This document shows, in pieces, positions 37,701-48,260 of a stretch of 64,000 nucleotides of DNA. This stretch comes from Druceiella hillmani (Eukaryota; Arthropoda; Insecta; Lepidoptera; Hepialidae): NCBI GenBank assembly GCA_039881145.1, contig JAYKKI010000052.1, positions 8,437,501 through 8,501,500 of the forward strand, read 5' to 3'. Made by a program: the position numbers and the translations under genes. Positions within the stretch are counted from its first letter, which is position 1. The number at the start of each line of letters is the position of its first letter. Under the pieces are notes generated by a model, which was not told the origin of the DNA, did not search any database, and saw nothing but the letters and a program-made list of their open reading frames with translations.

Positions 37701-38727
37701 ATCTTATGACTTTCTCGCTTAGTCTAGTTCATCATCATTTCCCAAACCAGGATCATCATCTTTTCATAAACTTGGCATGTAATTTATATCTTAAAAAAAT
37801 AAAACCGTGGCTAAACCCTATATTTAAGTAACGAACGTGTAAATAGTACATTTTTTTCTCGAGTAATAATGTAATTTCTTTCGTATATCATTCCAAATAT
37901 ATAACGTAAGGACGAATTTCAATGGCTCCACAGTTCCTAATAAAAGATGAAAGCCCACAAACGACATGTGTATTCTTAAGCAAAATATAACCCAAAAAAT
38001 ATGCTCGGAGATACCAAATTATACGACTTCACTCATTTGCATCAATCGAGCGCTCGCTACGCTATTCTGTTAAATTTTTACAATATGTCAACTTGATTGT
38101 CTTCGTCGCATTTTAATGGAGCCCATTGTATCATTCATGTGGACACTTTTATATCGCTTACATTCGTATCGGAAAACGTTGCTTTAAAATAAATGTTTAG
38201 GAGCTTTGTATATTATGTAAGCATCCATTATACAGTATGTAACAGTAACTACATTTTTCTACAGTTGATGCTGTGCATCATATTGCGTTGAAAATACTAC
38301 ACATGAAAATTCTTAACTGTTCCTATAAAAATAACTGTCAAAGTTACTATTTAAACGAAAGAAATGCGTTATTTTTTACGTAATTTTATGAAAAAGAACA
38401 CGCTTAAAATATAGCCGTTTGATCTAAAGAAATACCTTAAAGAAAAATAGATAGTTTAACTGTTACATGAGCTTTGTATATAAGCGCATTGAATCTAACT
38501 AATGGCAAACCTATTTTCGTGTTTATCATAACGTTTATATTATTTTTATTATCACAAATAGTTTTAATAAGAAAAACTGCGTAACTTGTAATGATAGAAA
38601 TGAAATGTTCAAACAGCAAGTAAATAAATGAGCGGCAAGTAGACAATGATTAGTAAGTTTTGAAATCCCAACGCAAAATAAGTATCTCTGTTATAGTTTA
38701 GCGGATACGTTTGTTTTGGTCGCAATA
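37701..38727. other. AT-rich DNA, nothing assigned
   Basis: No coding or structured feature supported. 38437-38646 is a chance minus ORF. Confidence 0.45.
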
Positions 38728-38762
38728 TCATCATCATCATCATCATCATCATATCATCATAT
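38728..38762. repeat. (ATC)n microsatellite
   Basis: About eight 'atc' units ('atcatcatcatcatcatc'), then 'atatcatcatatat'. Confidence 0.9.
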
Positions 38763-38939
38763 ATATTAATACGCAAAGGTTAAGATGTTACTCTCCCTTT
38801 TTAGAAAAAACCTCACAACTAATCCACATAAATTATATAACATTTTATAGATAATTGCTTGCTCTACCGGCATCCACAACTAAAAAATTTATTATTGCTA
38901 TTGTTTTTGCAAATTAATTAATTATTAAAATTATATACA

Positions 38940-39255
38940 AAAAACAGCAATGCTGCCATCTAACGGCTCAACGTCAATATGATTGACGATCGGTAAAATT
39001 TTTGTTTAATTTCAAATCCACTCACGTATAAATAAAGTGGCGCTTTAGCTCAATGCTTTTGATACTTACGCCTCTATATGTCAATTTTAGTAAAATATTT
39101 GTTTGATCTGTCATCTGAGCTTCATAATGGAATAAAAACGTATTAAGCAGTGTGCAAAATTAGAAATGAATTGAATACCTGCAATCAATTTTTGATTTAT
39201 TAAATTGAGTTGAATAATTTATAATGCAAAGACTTCGCACGGGTCACGCTAGTAT
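38940..39255 (+). mobile_element. Possible non-autonomous Helitron 3' end
   Basis: The segment ends 'cttcgcacgggtcacgctag' followed by 't', which resembles the GC-rich, CTAG-terminated 3' ends of insect Helitrons inserted between A and T. Upstream there is a perfect 7-bp hairpin 'cgtcaatatgattgacg' at about 38969-38985. The hairpin normally found about 10 bp before a Helitron end is not clear here, and the 5' TC end was not located. Confidence 0.35.
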
Positions 39256-39259
39256 AGAT

Positions 39260-40784
39260 AATTCGAACAGATCGTAACACCCCATAACAGAATAGCCGTT
39301 AATTGAAAAAATATAAAATTCAACTGAACTGATAAAACCGCAATATTCTGAAATATAAATACGTTCACTTATTTTTGGATAATCAAATTATTAAGTTTTT
39401 TCCTGTGACTCAATCAATAATTTAGTTTAATGCATTTAATATTTCCAACGTAATTGACTTTGAATGAAATCATGACGATAACCATACTCTATTATATTTC
39501 ATTTGTGAAAAAGTTTGCAAACACATTTCGCCTTAGATCTAGGAAAATTGTGATAAAATTTTTTTTTAAATATATCCAAGGTTTGTTTTACCAGTAACAA
39601 AAATTTAATGGCTACTGCTTTAAATAATTTTCTAGATATTTACAAAAAACTCGATGCATGTCAAATGAAATATTTAGTTTCTTTTAATATTATAAAATCT
39701 ATATCAGTTCACAATATTTTTATAATAACAGTTGAATAAAATTGTGTTGAAGTGTGCACTTAAGACTTATTTTATTAACATGAAACAATTACTGAAATGT
39801 GTACATAACTGTCTATTATGAACATGCATATTTAGTTAATTAAATATAAAAAGTTAAAATTATTTAATCAAAACCACATCGTTATATTCAATACTAATCT
39901 TTGATAGAATAAAAAAAACTTTATTTGGCCTGCTCTCATGATTCAATAGCCAGTTCTATTCCAGTTAGGAAGGATCTTACATGCACTCATTTATTAAAAA
40001 ACAAAGTCACTTTCAAATTATACTAAGATTGATGCTTCACACTAATATTAAATATACATATACGATTTAAAATTACCTGCAAACGGAAGTTTAGAAGCAC
40101 GTGAGTCATTTTTCTAAATAATATTTAAGAAAGAAATTATTTCCCAAAAAAAATAAATCCCATCTTTGAAAAACTCAAAAACTCCTTTGCAAAGTAGACA
40201 TTACTGAAATCTTGATGTAAGAAGGAAATTTCACTATTAAGAAGTTATTTTCTTTAAGAAGTAGCTTCGTAATCAAATGTTGATCATGGTAGATATAATT
40301 TGAATTATAGTAGAAGTCGAAATATACCACTTAACTTAATTTAGTAAGGCTAATCAGCGACAATTCCATAGAGCAAATTTATTTTTTAAATGTTTATCTC
40401 AGAGAAAATTAAGTTTTCTTTTAAGTCTTTGTTTCAAATGCCTTTACGTAAAATTATTGACAAAAATATTGTTCCCGTATATGAGTACCCTTAGATAATA
40501 TAAATAAATTGATATAATTTAATGAAGTTAACGTAAAATTAACCCTGAGATATTTATATGACCTCGAAACTTAAGCCTATACCTTACAATAAATTACCTA
40601 ATTGCATTTTTCAAAAATTTGTTCAAAATATTTTTAGCTTCCACTGAGCATATTGGTAAATACAAAAAAAATAAATCAAATTATTTAGCGCATTTCTTTC
40701 ATAACCATCCCATCTTTAAAACTAAAATCCGTATGGTTAATCTAATAATAACAAAGGATTTACGATGCCAGTACGTAAACTTAT
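39260..40784. other. AT-rich DNA, nothing assigned
   Basis: No supported gene. The last 200 bases may be a diverged extension of family C copy 3. Confidence 0.45.
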
Positions 40785-41080
40785 GCACAACTTTCTTACC
40801 GAATATCCGCACACAGTAACCGGTGCTCGACCCACTCCTTCATATTTCCAACACGATGTTGCTCTAGGGAGTTGTGTCAAGTATAAGTCGGTGAAATTAA
40901 AGTACGTGCACAGCATACTGGTTCCATTTAAATGGTTGTAAATGTCCACGAGAGACAGTTCGCAGTCAGCTGAGCGAATTAATCTTACTAACTGTTCGAT
41001 ACGAACTCTGTTTCGATATCCATATGTCAGCCTACGTTGTTATAATAAAATAAACAACACAAGATTGCTTTAACATGAAC
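40785..41080 (+). repeat. Interspersed repeat family C, copy 3
   Basis: This aligns with 1786-2030 in the same orientation and with 36470-36720 inverted. Shared strings include 'cttcatatttccaacacgat' and 'gattaaagtacgtgcacagc'-type blocks, and further on 'tttcgatatccatatgtc'. A minus frame (40737-40949) is open across it. Confidence 0.75.
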
Positions 41081-41398
41081 TAATAGATCGGAGAGTTATT
41101 TCAGCTTTTCTTAATATAATATTCATATTTTAACGATGTTTGAAGATTTAAGAATAATGAGATTAACTTTAGTTTATAACAACATAGTGGCGGGTAGAAA
41201 AAGTATAAGTAGTTATGTCAGTTTAATGTGTGTAATAGTGTGAATTCATCATTAAAACTCCTCACTTTTCGAGATGAATATTGGAAACATGGAAAAAATT
41301 TTAAACATATAATATCAAAACTGTTTCATAAACAATGATAATAAAAAAGTCAGTTGATTCCTTGGAATATTGAAAATTTGGAAAAAACACACTGGCGG

Positions 41399-41404
41399 TT
41401 ATAT

Positions 41405-41469
<65 letters not shown>
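41399..41469. repeat. (TA)n microsatellite
   Basis: A nearly pure TA run with one 'ataatata' phase break near 41415. Confidence 0.95.
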
Positions 41470-41475
<6 letters not shown>

Positions 41476-43040
41476 GCACAGGCACGTATGTAAATTTAAT
41501 TTGTTTCATTTCTTGGTCCGTCTTTTTATTGAACGTTACGGACATTGGCATGGCAGCAACGTAACAATACATCTGTCTACCTTTGAATATGTTGTTATAA
41601 TAGACACACTTGCCCTATTATGGCGCCAGAATAAACGGCGTCATGCCAGTCCGACGCTAACAAATTTCCCATTGGTGCCATAACGACAGAAATGCACAAA
41701 TGTTACATATATATCTGAGGCAGTGTGACGCAACATTCCGCATAATTTATTAAAAACGGCAAACTAAATAATTTAATAAAATGTTTAACAAGAATAGTAT
41801 TTACATACGGTATTATTTCATTATTTTTTGGTCACAAGAGTTTGGTTTTAAATAAGTAATTAAACTTGCCTTTATTCACGCAAAATCATGCAAAATGAAA
41901 AATTTCCGGATACTGTATCAACTTTCATTTTGTATAACCGTGGTGTCCAGAATATTTTATTTAGAAAATTGGGTGAACCCAATATTCGCGCGAATGCCAA
42001 TTTGTATTTTGGCCTTCTTTGTAACGGATACAATAGATACGTTTTATCACGGGATGATATAACATTCCGACGGGCAATAACGAACTCTTTTAAAAAGTTC
42101 GCTTAACAGAATTGGCTTCGTCTTCTCTAGTTTCTTCAAAACATGAAAGTAAACCAACGTCAAGAAGCTGGCACTGACACCCTTATAATGCTGGTCCTGT
42201 TCCCTCTCAGTTTTCATCGTCATAATCAGTTTTCATTATGAATGTAATAATATTAGTTTTTTAGGCTATATTTTGTACATCTCACCTACAATTACACACA
42301 GAAACACGATAAATGGTATCACGTAGTACAATAATCTAACGGTTTAAGTATTGTTCAAATTTACTCCTAAATTGCAATTTTTATTATTTTTATGACTACT
42401 ATTGATATGAATATTTTGTGTAATATGAAAGATTTATGTATGAATAGATGTGCACCGTGGTTTGACTTGCCTAGAATTATTTTAATTATGCTTCTTCCTC
42501 ACACACGATCGCCTCTACCACGTTCGCCAAACGACATCAATCGTCTGGATATCAGTAAATATTCCAGTCTGGCTCTACCTTATTTCAGCAGTTTTTCCCG
42601 AATTCTGTTTTACTTCTTTTCATATTGTGCAACCCCTACGAATTATAGCGTGATAATATATAGCCTATAATACCTCAAAGTATGAGTTTCCAAGACAATT
42701 TTTAAAAATTCAGAAATTAACTAGCACACTTTTCCAGTTTTTACGCTGATATATATTGAAACTTTAATAATATGAGGAAAAATATACGAATCACACTTTG
42801 CAACTAACCTGCAATGTCTTTGCCCGAAATCTCAGTTTTACGTTTTCCACCGACTCTTCCAAAACCGATTTAAAAAATGTTTGCTACCTCAAAACGCCCG
42901 GTTGACCTTTTTTGTACGCTTTAACTACCTTGGGATTTAGGATCTTATGTTAATACGGCACCAGTAAGTAGTGAGAAACTACATTTTATACCTCAAATTA
43001 CTCAACAAATCATGGGTAAATTGCTTAGCATAACATAAAC
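41470..43040. other. Mixed-composition DNA with unassigned ORFs
   Basis: 41468-41683 (plus, 71 codons) and 42392-42670 (plus, 92 codons from ATG; 'LPHTRSPLPRSPNDINRLDI') are somewhat less AT-biased than their surroundings, but no domain is recognised. 42830-42960 is also GC-raised and may be the decayed upstream part of the LINE fragment that follows. Confidence 0.35.
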
Positions 43041-43044
43041 CTAC

Positions 43045-43260
43045 ATCATAATTGCCAAGTAAATGATAAAACTCGTCGTACTTTGAGGAGGATACAATTT
43101 CTAAAGCGACTTCAAAATGTTGTACCGACTAAAATAAATATGTACTGTTGCAAAACGCTCATACTGTCATTAATTGAATATTGATACGTGTGTTCTCTTG
43201 ATTTTAATGAGAAATACACCACATTAGAACGCTTCCAAAATATATACAGCCTATGTATTT
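43045..43260 (+). pseudogene. Jockey-like LINE RT, C-terminal fragment
   Basis: The plus frame reads 'RIQFLKRLQNVVPTKINMYC', then 'CKTLILSLIEY', a stop where the family has a Cys or Gly, 'YVCSLDFNEKYTTLERFQNI' and 'YSLCIYYH'. This 'LP-K---CKTLI---IEY--VV--L-----LERLQN' layout is the region after the RT thumb in Jockey and related LINEs. About 70 codons survive with one or two stops, and the catalytic part is absent. It is a short, dead fragment. Confidence 0.75.
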
Positions 43261-43336
43261 ATTACCATTGAAAATATTAACATTTTTGAATACAAGATGT
43301 ATTATAAATTATTAAAGTTCCGTTATTGACGTTCGA

Positions 43337-43340
43337 TATA

Positions 43341-43375
<35 letters not shown>

Positions 43376-43376
43376 T
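43337..43376. repeat. Short (TA)n microsatellite
   Basis: TA run with a single 'catata' interruption. Confidence 0.9.
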
Positions 43377-43744
43377 TATATTAAAATATCAGTGAATTTT
43401 CTCACTAGCTACGCTCTGAGCGTACGAGTACGCGACTGAGCATTGAACTACGCTTGAAGAACATACTCACATGTTTTAGTTTCAAACATACTTCTACTTC
43501 TTAAAAAAAATCCTTTATTGTCCAAACAACAAAACTATCAAATGAACTGAACCCTCAGGTCAGGAAAATAATATGGATAAATATTTTCAATGGAGTGAGA
43601 AATGTCTACCTTTCCAAACTCTAGTTATTCTAGGCTTTTGTACTTCCCTTCTACCAACCTAACTATATTTGTGTTTGAATCTTATATGTATTTCTTCATA
43701 TTTTGTACCAATTTCAATAGTCTACAAAACACCACATTTTTAAA

Positions 43745-44170
43745 AAGTTATTGTCATAGTTGATTGCAACAGCTAAGTCCTGTAGCATATATGATATAAA
43801 TTAAAGTTGCTAAATAAATTAATTAATACATAAAATATAAAATTATATTTATTTTTCAATTTTATATTTATTTTACAAATATTTCCTCGCAATGAAGGTT
43901 TCATTCACCGACGTTTTGGTGAACGCGCCCACGGTTGAGGCGCACAACGTTCGGATTCTCTAACATTTATATAATAGTCTGCAATAGCCCCGATTTTTCT
44001 AAACTTATTGTTATGGTTGACTACAATAGGTTGCTCATGTGCATATGTGCTGTACATTAAATTTGTTAATGTACAGCACATATGCAATACAAAATTGCAT
44101 TGAGTTTTCCATGCAAATTTTCCCGTACAATGAAGGAACGACGATCGGTTTCTCGAGTGGACCATAAAGT
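43745..44170 (+). repeat. Diverged direct duplication, period about 260 bp
   Basis: 43745-43820 ('ttattgtcatagttgattgc') resembles 44006-44080 ('ttattgttatggttgactac'). The downstream blocks also correspond ('cctcgcaatgaagg' and 'cccgtacaatgaagg'). The second copy contains the palindrome at 44041-44085. The minus ORFs over it are not recognised. Confidence 0.6.
44041..44085. repeat. Perfect palindrome, 20-bp arms, 5-nt loop
   Basis: Left arm 'gcatatgtgctgtacattaa' (44041-44060), loop 'atttg', and right arm exactly complementary (44066-44085). A perfect 20-bp stem is unusual in such old sequence and implies recent formation or copying of one arm from the other. Confidence 0.97.
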
Positions 44171-44269
44171 TGTATCATTAAGTTGCCGTCTGTTGAGAAT
44201 TTATGAGGATCGGGTTTTATTGTGTCTAAATGGGAAACAACAACCAGCATAACGGCAGGCTGTATAATC

Positions 44270-45332
44270 TTCTTGAATTATTTTCCGGTACTTGGACGAG
44301 TAAGTTTTAGTCTGTTTTCGCATAGCGTAAATTGATGTAAAGGAGTTGAATCTTCATGCATGACTTATTTTGGAATTAATAGTTCTTATTCAAATAATTA
44401 GTAATTAAATGTAAAGTATATTTGCTATAAAATATAAATACTTTCATATAATTAATATAAGGTATGTTTTGCTGAAAAATATAGCACAACTGCAAAAGTT
44501 TATTATTTATGTTTTCAAAAGGTCTACTTTGACATTGCAACGGGATTGGTAAAATAGTCAACGAAATCAAAATACAATATGTCAATATTTTAAATATGTT
44601 AAATTTCAAATATCAACGTATTTCCAGTAAATAAAATAAATAATGTTCCATTGCGAATGAACGAACCTGTTTTTAAAGAATTGAAACCCTATACCATACC
44701 TCATATTCCCACACTGATGAAAAAAATCTTTATAATTTGATACCCATGGGGTTCTATTTCAATAAGCTCACCGATATTAATATGTTTTATTCTGATTTAT
44801 TTTTATAATTGAACCTTAATTAATATGCAAATGTCGACTACAATACTTAAACCGCAATCACTTGGGGAATAATTTCAATGATAAATACAGGCTAAATATT
44901 GTTAATTCATCGATAAGTTTTATTCTTCGTACATTTAGAAACGAGGAAGTAATTCAAGTACCATTTGGAAACTTATCTCATATCCCAAAATCGAACAATG
45001 AGCGTACATATTCATTATCGTTTACTTAGGTCAAATATAAAACATCTTTGTGAATTTGTGATATAATTTACGACATTAAAATGCGATATAAATTTTGACG
45101 AGGCGCTATAAAAAACGTGTGATCGATCCATTATCCCCTATTTAAAAATATAAATGTATTACATGACTGGAATATTTCGACATCCTCTCAGTTGAAAATT
45201 ATTATTTGTGACGAATAAAAAGCCCATATAACAAAAATATTTTGTTTTGTAAATTGAATGAAATGATAAAATTTATATAAATAAATTGTCGTCATTATCT
45301 CCAGATGGTAAACAAAAATCACCTTGGAAATG

Positions 45333-45383
<51 letters not shown>

Positions 45384-45740
45384 ACAGTATAGCGAGTGCT
45401 ACATGATATACCGAGTGCCATAGTTTTATCAAAAAGACATGGAATGCGATACACCTAACAACTTATTCGGCGTAGAATATTGATTCATGTCAGTATTATT
45501 TCCTGAAGAGAAAAATTTAATTTACTCGTAATTTTGCATTTATCTGGAGGCTAATTTATTATAATATTTTAAAAAGAGGCCCTGTTTATAATTATGAGAC
45601 GTTTTCACATGATTATGATTGAAAAAATATTAAAAATGTGATATAATTTTTTGGTAAAATTAATTTTTTTCTCCCTACTATACATCTGAATCAAAAAATA
45701 TCATCTAAGTTAAGTTGGTCAAACTAATCTAATATTTTCC
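44270..45740. other. AT-rich DNA with one TA microsatellite
   Basis: Nothing coding is supported. TA arrays lie at 45332-45350 and 45352-45383, separated by a short 'ttta' break. Confidence 0.5.
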
Positions 45741-45744
45741 AAAT

Positions 45745-45960
45745 TATTTATTTATTTATCTACTTTAATGTATCTAATTGCTATATATGATGGACTTATT
45801 GCTACAAGAGCAATCTCTTACAGCCAACCACAACACCAGTCCAGCCCCGTTCGACGAACGGCCGGGAATCGAACCCTAGTCGCCGCGGTGCGTCGCATCG
45901 TCAAAGGCCGTATGCCTTGTGATCAAGCCAACACACCACGGCGACGACTACTTTATTACT
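45745..45960 (-). mobile_element. tRNA-derived SINE
   Basis: Read on the minus strand, the head is GC-rich and contains a perfect RNA polymerase III B box, 'ggttcgattcc' (plus positions 45865-45875). A weaker A-box-like region ('tggcttgatcacaagg') sits about 60 bp upstream of it. The body continues 'agagattgctcttgtagcaa', like the tails of insect LINEs that SINEs borrow, and ends in 'aaataaataaat' (plus 45746-45757). Length is about 210 bp. A complete cloverleaf with paired acceptor ends was not obtained, so it is not a tRNA gene. A palindrome 'ccgttcgacgaacgg' lies at 45847-45861. Related 'caaatta' strings flank it and could be remnants of a target duplication. Confidence 0.75.
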
Positions 45961-46019
45961 ACAAATTACTACTGTCAACAAATACTACGCTTTTTGTAAC
46001 TGAATCGGCCACCAGCCTA

Positions 46020-46175
46020 TACCCACATCAAATCTGTAAATTCTTTCACCACCGATCCCCAACTCGGAGCCCGTCGAAATCCAGCTACCGCCACCAATCA
46101 CCATTAACTCCACGAGACTATTTTTACTGAAGATTTGGGGCTGATGCCAGAAAACACACAATTCGGTATAGTGCA
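46020..46175 (+). pseudogene. Gypsy Gag C-terminus with atypical zinc motif, decayed
   Basis: In changing frames it reads 'HHRSPTRSPSKSSYRHQSP' (a basic, Ser-rich linker) and then 'DYFY', stop, 'RFGADARKHTIRYSAFS' (about 46117-46170). In CsRn1-type Gags this site holds Cys-X2-His, then Cys, then Cys. Here the four ligand positions appear as Tyr, stop, His and Tyr, so all are lost. The stop is in the sequence; the ligand assignment is from family knowledge. Confidence 0.65.
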
Positions 46176-46379
46176 TTTTCTCACCTTACTTATTCAAAAA
46201 AGTCTAGAAATTTGAAACAAATAGGACGTTGGTATCGCAAACGATCATAGTCAATGAGATATTCCACCACCTTTTCATCATAAACAAGAAATCAAAGCTT
46301 TGTGCTAAGTGAATGTGTTATAATATCCGTCCTACTACAGCAAATAAGAAAGACAACATAACCACTATTGTTCCAAAGT

Positions 46380-46585
46380 TGGACCAGTAATGGCACCTTA
46401 ACATCTGGCTCAAATGACTTAGAGCGAAAAAAACGCTGGTACTCAACGTAAATCTTCATCGGCCATGTAAATCGCAATATATCGTCGCTCGGTTCAGCAA
46501 GTCATGCTAGAAGTCTATTTCCTCAAATACCACGACCTTTTCGTCGATCTGAAGAACGAACTCAGTGTCAACGTACCGCTAGGGA
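46380..46585 (+). pseudogene. Gypsy protease C-terminal region, decayed
   Basis: 'ERKKRWYSTQIFIGHVNRNI' and, after a frameshift, 'LKYHDLFVDLKNELSVNVP' (about 46510-46570) fit the end of a gypsy aspartic protease, where a buried strand is followed by the 'FL--HDLLVDLKN-RL' segment. The catalytic DTG/DSG triplet upstream is not recognisable (46200-46340 is scrambled). Inactive. Confidence 0.6.
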
Positions 46586-46989
46586 AAAACCAAAATAAAA
46601 ATGTTTGGAAACATCGACACTTGCCATATACGATATGCTATTAAAATACCGCAAAAAACTAAATGTCCTGCGTATCACTTCAATGACATTATCACCAAAG
46701 CATTAAATAAAAAATGTTACCGAGAAAACCGAACCCCTATTACTCTGCCGAGCAAGGCTACTACCTACTATATATCTCCAGGAACGAGTCAAAAAGTGTT
46801 CAAATCCACCAAATTCTGTGCAATGCAAGCAAAAGTCCATGCCTTCACCAGTCCACGATGTATCCAAAAAGAATGGCGATTTACGTGCTTGCACTGGCTA
46901 TTGAAGGCCTATAAACAAACTAACAAAATGCAACCTCTAAACCCAAACATTACCTTGTACAGATATTCACATCGGTTCCTTATCAACTA

Positions 46990-47420
46990 GGTAATAAAAC
47001 CGTAATCAGCACTATATATTTAAATTGTGCATCCCAACAAATTCATTTGTCGGAAGCCTAAAGATATCATCACGCCGTTTGGCTTCTTCAAATTCTTGAT
47101 GATCTCGATGATTGCTAGTTCTCAAAAGTTCGTAAAAGTCACCAAAATTTTCCAAATATTTATCCACAAGGTACTTTGCTGACTTGACTTTGTTTTATCG
47201 ATGATTGAAATAATATTTTAACCACTCGAAGAATATGGCATCACCATAAACTTATATAAATGCAATTTTGGCAAAGACGATGTAACATTTCTCAATAACG
47301 GTATGTTCCAACATGGAATTAAGGTACTGAATGAGAAGATTAAGGCCATCAACGAATTACCAAAACCGAAAAATCAAAGATAAACTTCGATCTTTCCTCG
47401 GTATTATCAACTTCTATCTA
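46990..47420 (+). pseudogene. Gypsy reverse transcriptase, decayed
   Basis: 'ITPFGFFKFL' (about 47068-47096) is the gypsy 'TPFG-FEF' block. 'TKIFQIFIHKVLC' and 'FIDD' (47194-47205) follow, the latter being the active-site box with both Asp codons present but a stop directly after. 'EEYGITINLYKCNFGKDDV' and 'KIKAINELPKP' (47230-47375) and, one frame over, 'KLRSFLGIINFYLENKHNR' complete the thumb and connection. 46600-46990 upstream is open (129 codons) but has weak similarity and may be the linker and N-terminal RT. Confidence 0.82.
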
Positions 47421-47659
47421 GAAAATAAACATAACAGAGCATGACTTTGCATTGCATTGCTGAATGCATATTTACATAATGTAAAAAAAAAACTTGAAAC
47501 ATCCATCGTTTAGATCTGGGAAACGAATAAACGGTTTAAAGTAACAAAAAACACCTAATCTCACTCTCACATTTATCATAAAATACATTTGCCACATTAT
47601 TCACCGTTGCATCCTACATGTTTGACCCAAGACGTCAACGAATAGTAGCTACTACTCTA

Positions 47660-47935
47660 CTAGTTCTTTAAAAGTTTTTGAGCGCACAGCAAACATACAT
47701 TACCTACCATCGAGAGTTTTCGGCAATATACATAACGCTGAAATATTTTGGAAAGATATCCGAAGTTCACAAATTTATTATTTTTACCGATCGCAACTCA
47801 CCTGTATACTCAACAAATCACAGTCACTCGTCGAAATGTTGCGAAGAACAAGACCACTATTTTTCTTTGAATTCACTACCGACTTACATTATATGGTGAG
47901 ATAAAGCAACATCATCGCCGACACTCTCAGTTCTG
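47660..47935 (+). pseudogene. Gypsy RNase H domain, decayed
   Basis: The frame reads 'TYHREFSAIYITLKYFGKIS' and 'HKFIIFTDRNSPVYSTNHSH' (47690-47830), then decays ('TYIIW', ATSSPTL) towards the 'IRGE-N-IADTLSR' end of the domain near 47895-47935. The Glu of 'REFSAIY' and Asp of 'FTDRN' are catalytic RNase H residues and both remain. A stop and frame change lie near 47900. Confidence 0.85.
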
Positions 47936-48009
47936 TGAAAATGGTTTGAAGCTCATCGATTCTTGTTTACATAAAAATAATTGATACAAAAGTTAAGGAG
48001 AGTGCGATA

Positions 48010-48260
48010 CAATGCCTAGACTAACAAAGCAACTTTATTCTCAACCAAATCATCCTACTAAAGTGTTAATTCATAATACCTGTTTGTACATGTCCAAAGA
48101 GCGCCGACGTGCCGCATTTAAATCCATCCAGAACAAAAGTGAACTCTGTGTAAGAACAACCTGTAAGATGTTGGCAAAGAAATGTAAAGAAATTATTTAA
48201 ATATACATATCATTGCAACCCTACTGGCAATACCGATCTATGCTCACCGATTAATACCGT
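48010..48260 (+). pseudogene. Gypsy integrase zinc-binding region, decayed
   Basis: The open frame at 48012-48200 ends 'RRRAAFKSIQNKSELCVRTT' and 'CKMLAKKCKEII'. This aligns with the HHCC region of gypsy integrases, where two His residues fall in 'SIHNLSHPG'. Here they read Gln and, apparently, Glu or Leu, so zinc binding is lost. The following Cys pair may be the degraded 'TDLCSP' near 48235. The DDE core downstream is not recognisable. Confidence 0.7.

Larger units (their letters stand above)
46005..48260 (+). mobile_element. Ty3/gypsy LTR retrotransposon remnant (CsRn1/Kabuki-like)
   Basis: The plus strand shows Gag C-terminus, protease, RT, RNase H and integrase zinc-binding region in the normal gypsy order, all broken by stops and frameshifts and with internal deletions. 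The Gag motif, a short Cys/His pattern before 'RFGADARK', is the unusual type known in the CsRn1/Kabuki clade rather than CCHC knuckles. LTRs and primer-binding site were not found. The 5' side is next to a SINE at 45745-45960, and the 3' side fades into AT-rich DNA after about 48260. Confidence 0.87.

Noticed and set aside
38728..38762. CRISPR-like or functional repeat
   Set aside because: A plain ATC trinucleotide microsatellite without spacers; no CRISPR array exists in this window.
45865..45955. A tRNA gene at the SINE head
   Set aside because: The B box is perfect, but the A box is weak, the acceptor ends do not pair, and a SINE body with an A-rich tail follows.
45768..46130. 120-codon plus ORF
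   Set aside because: It spans the antisense of the SINE and runs into the gypsy Gag region; not a gene.
46292..46477. Minus ORF over the gypsy protease region
   Set aside because: Antisense of the plus-strand protease remnant.
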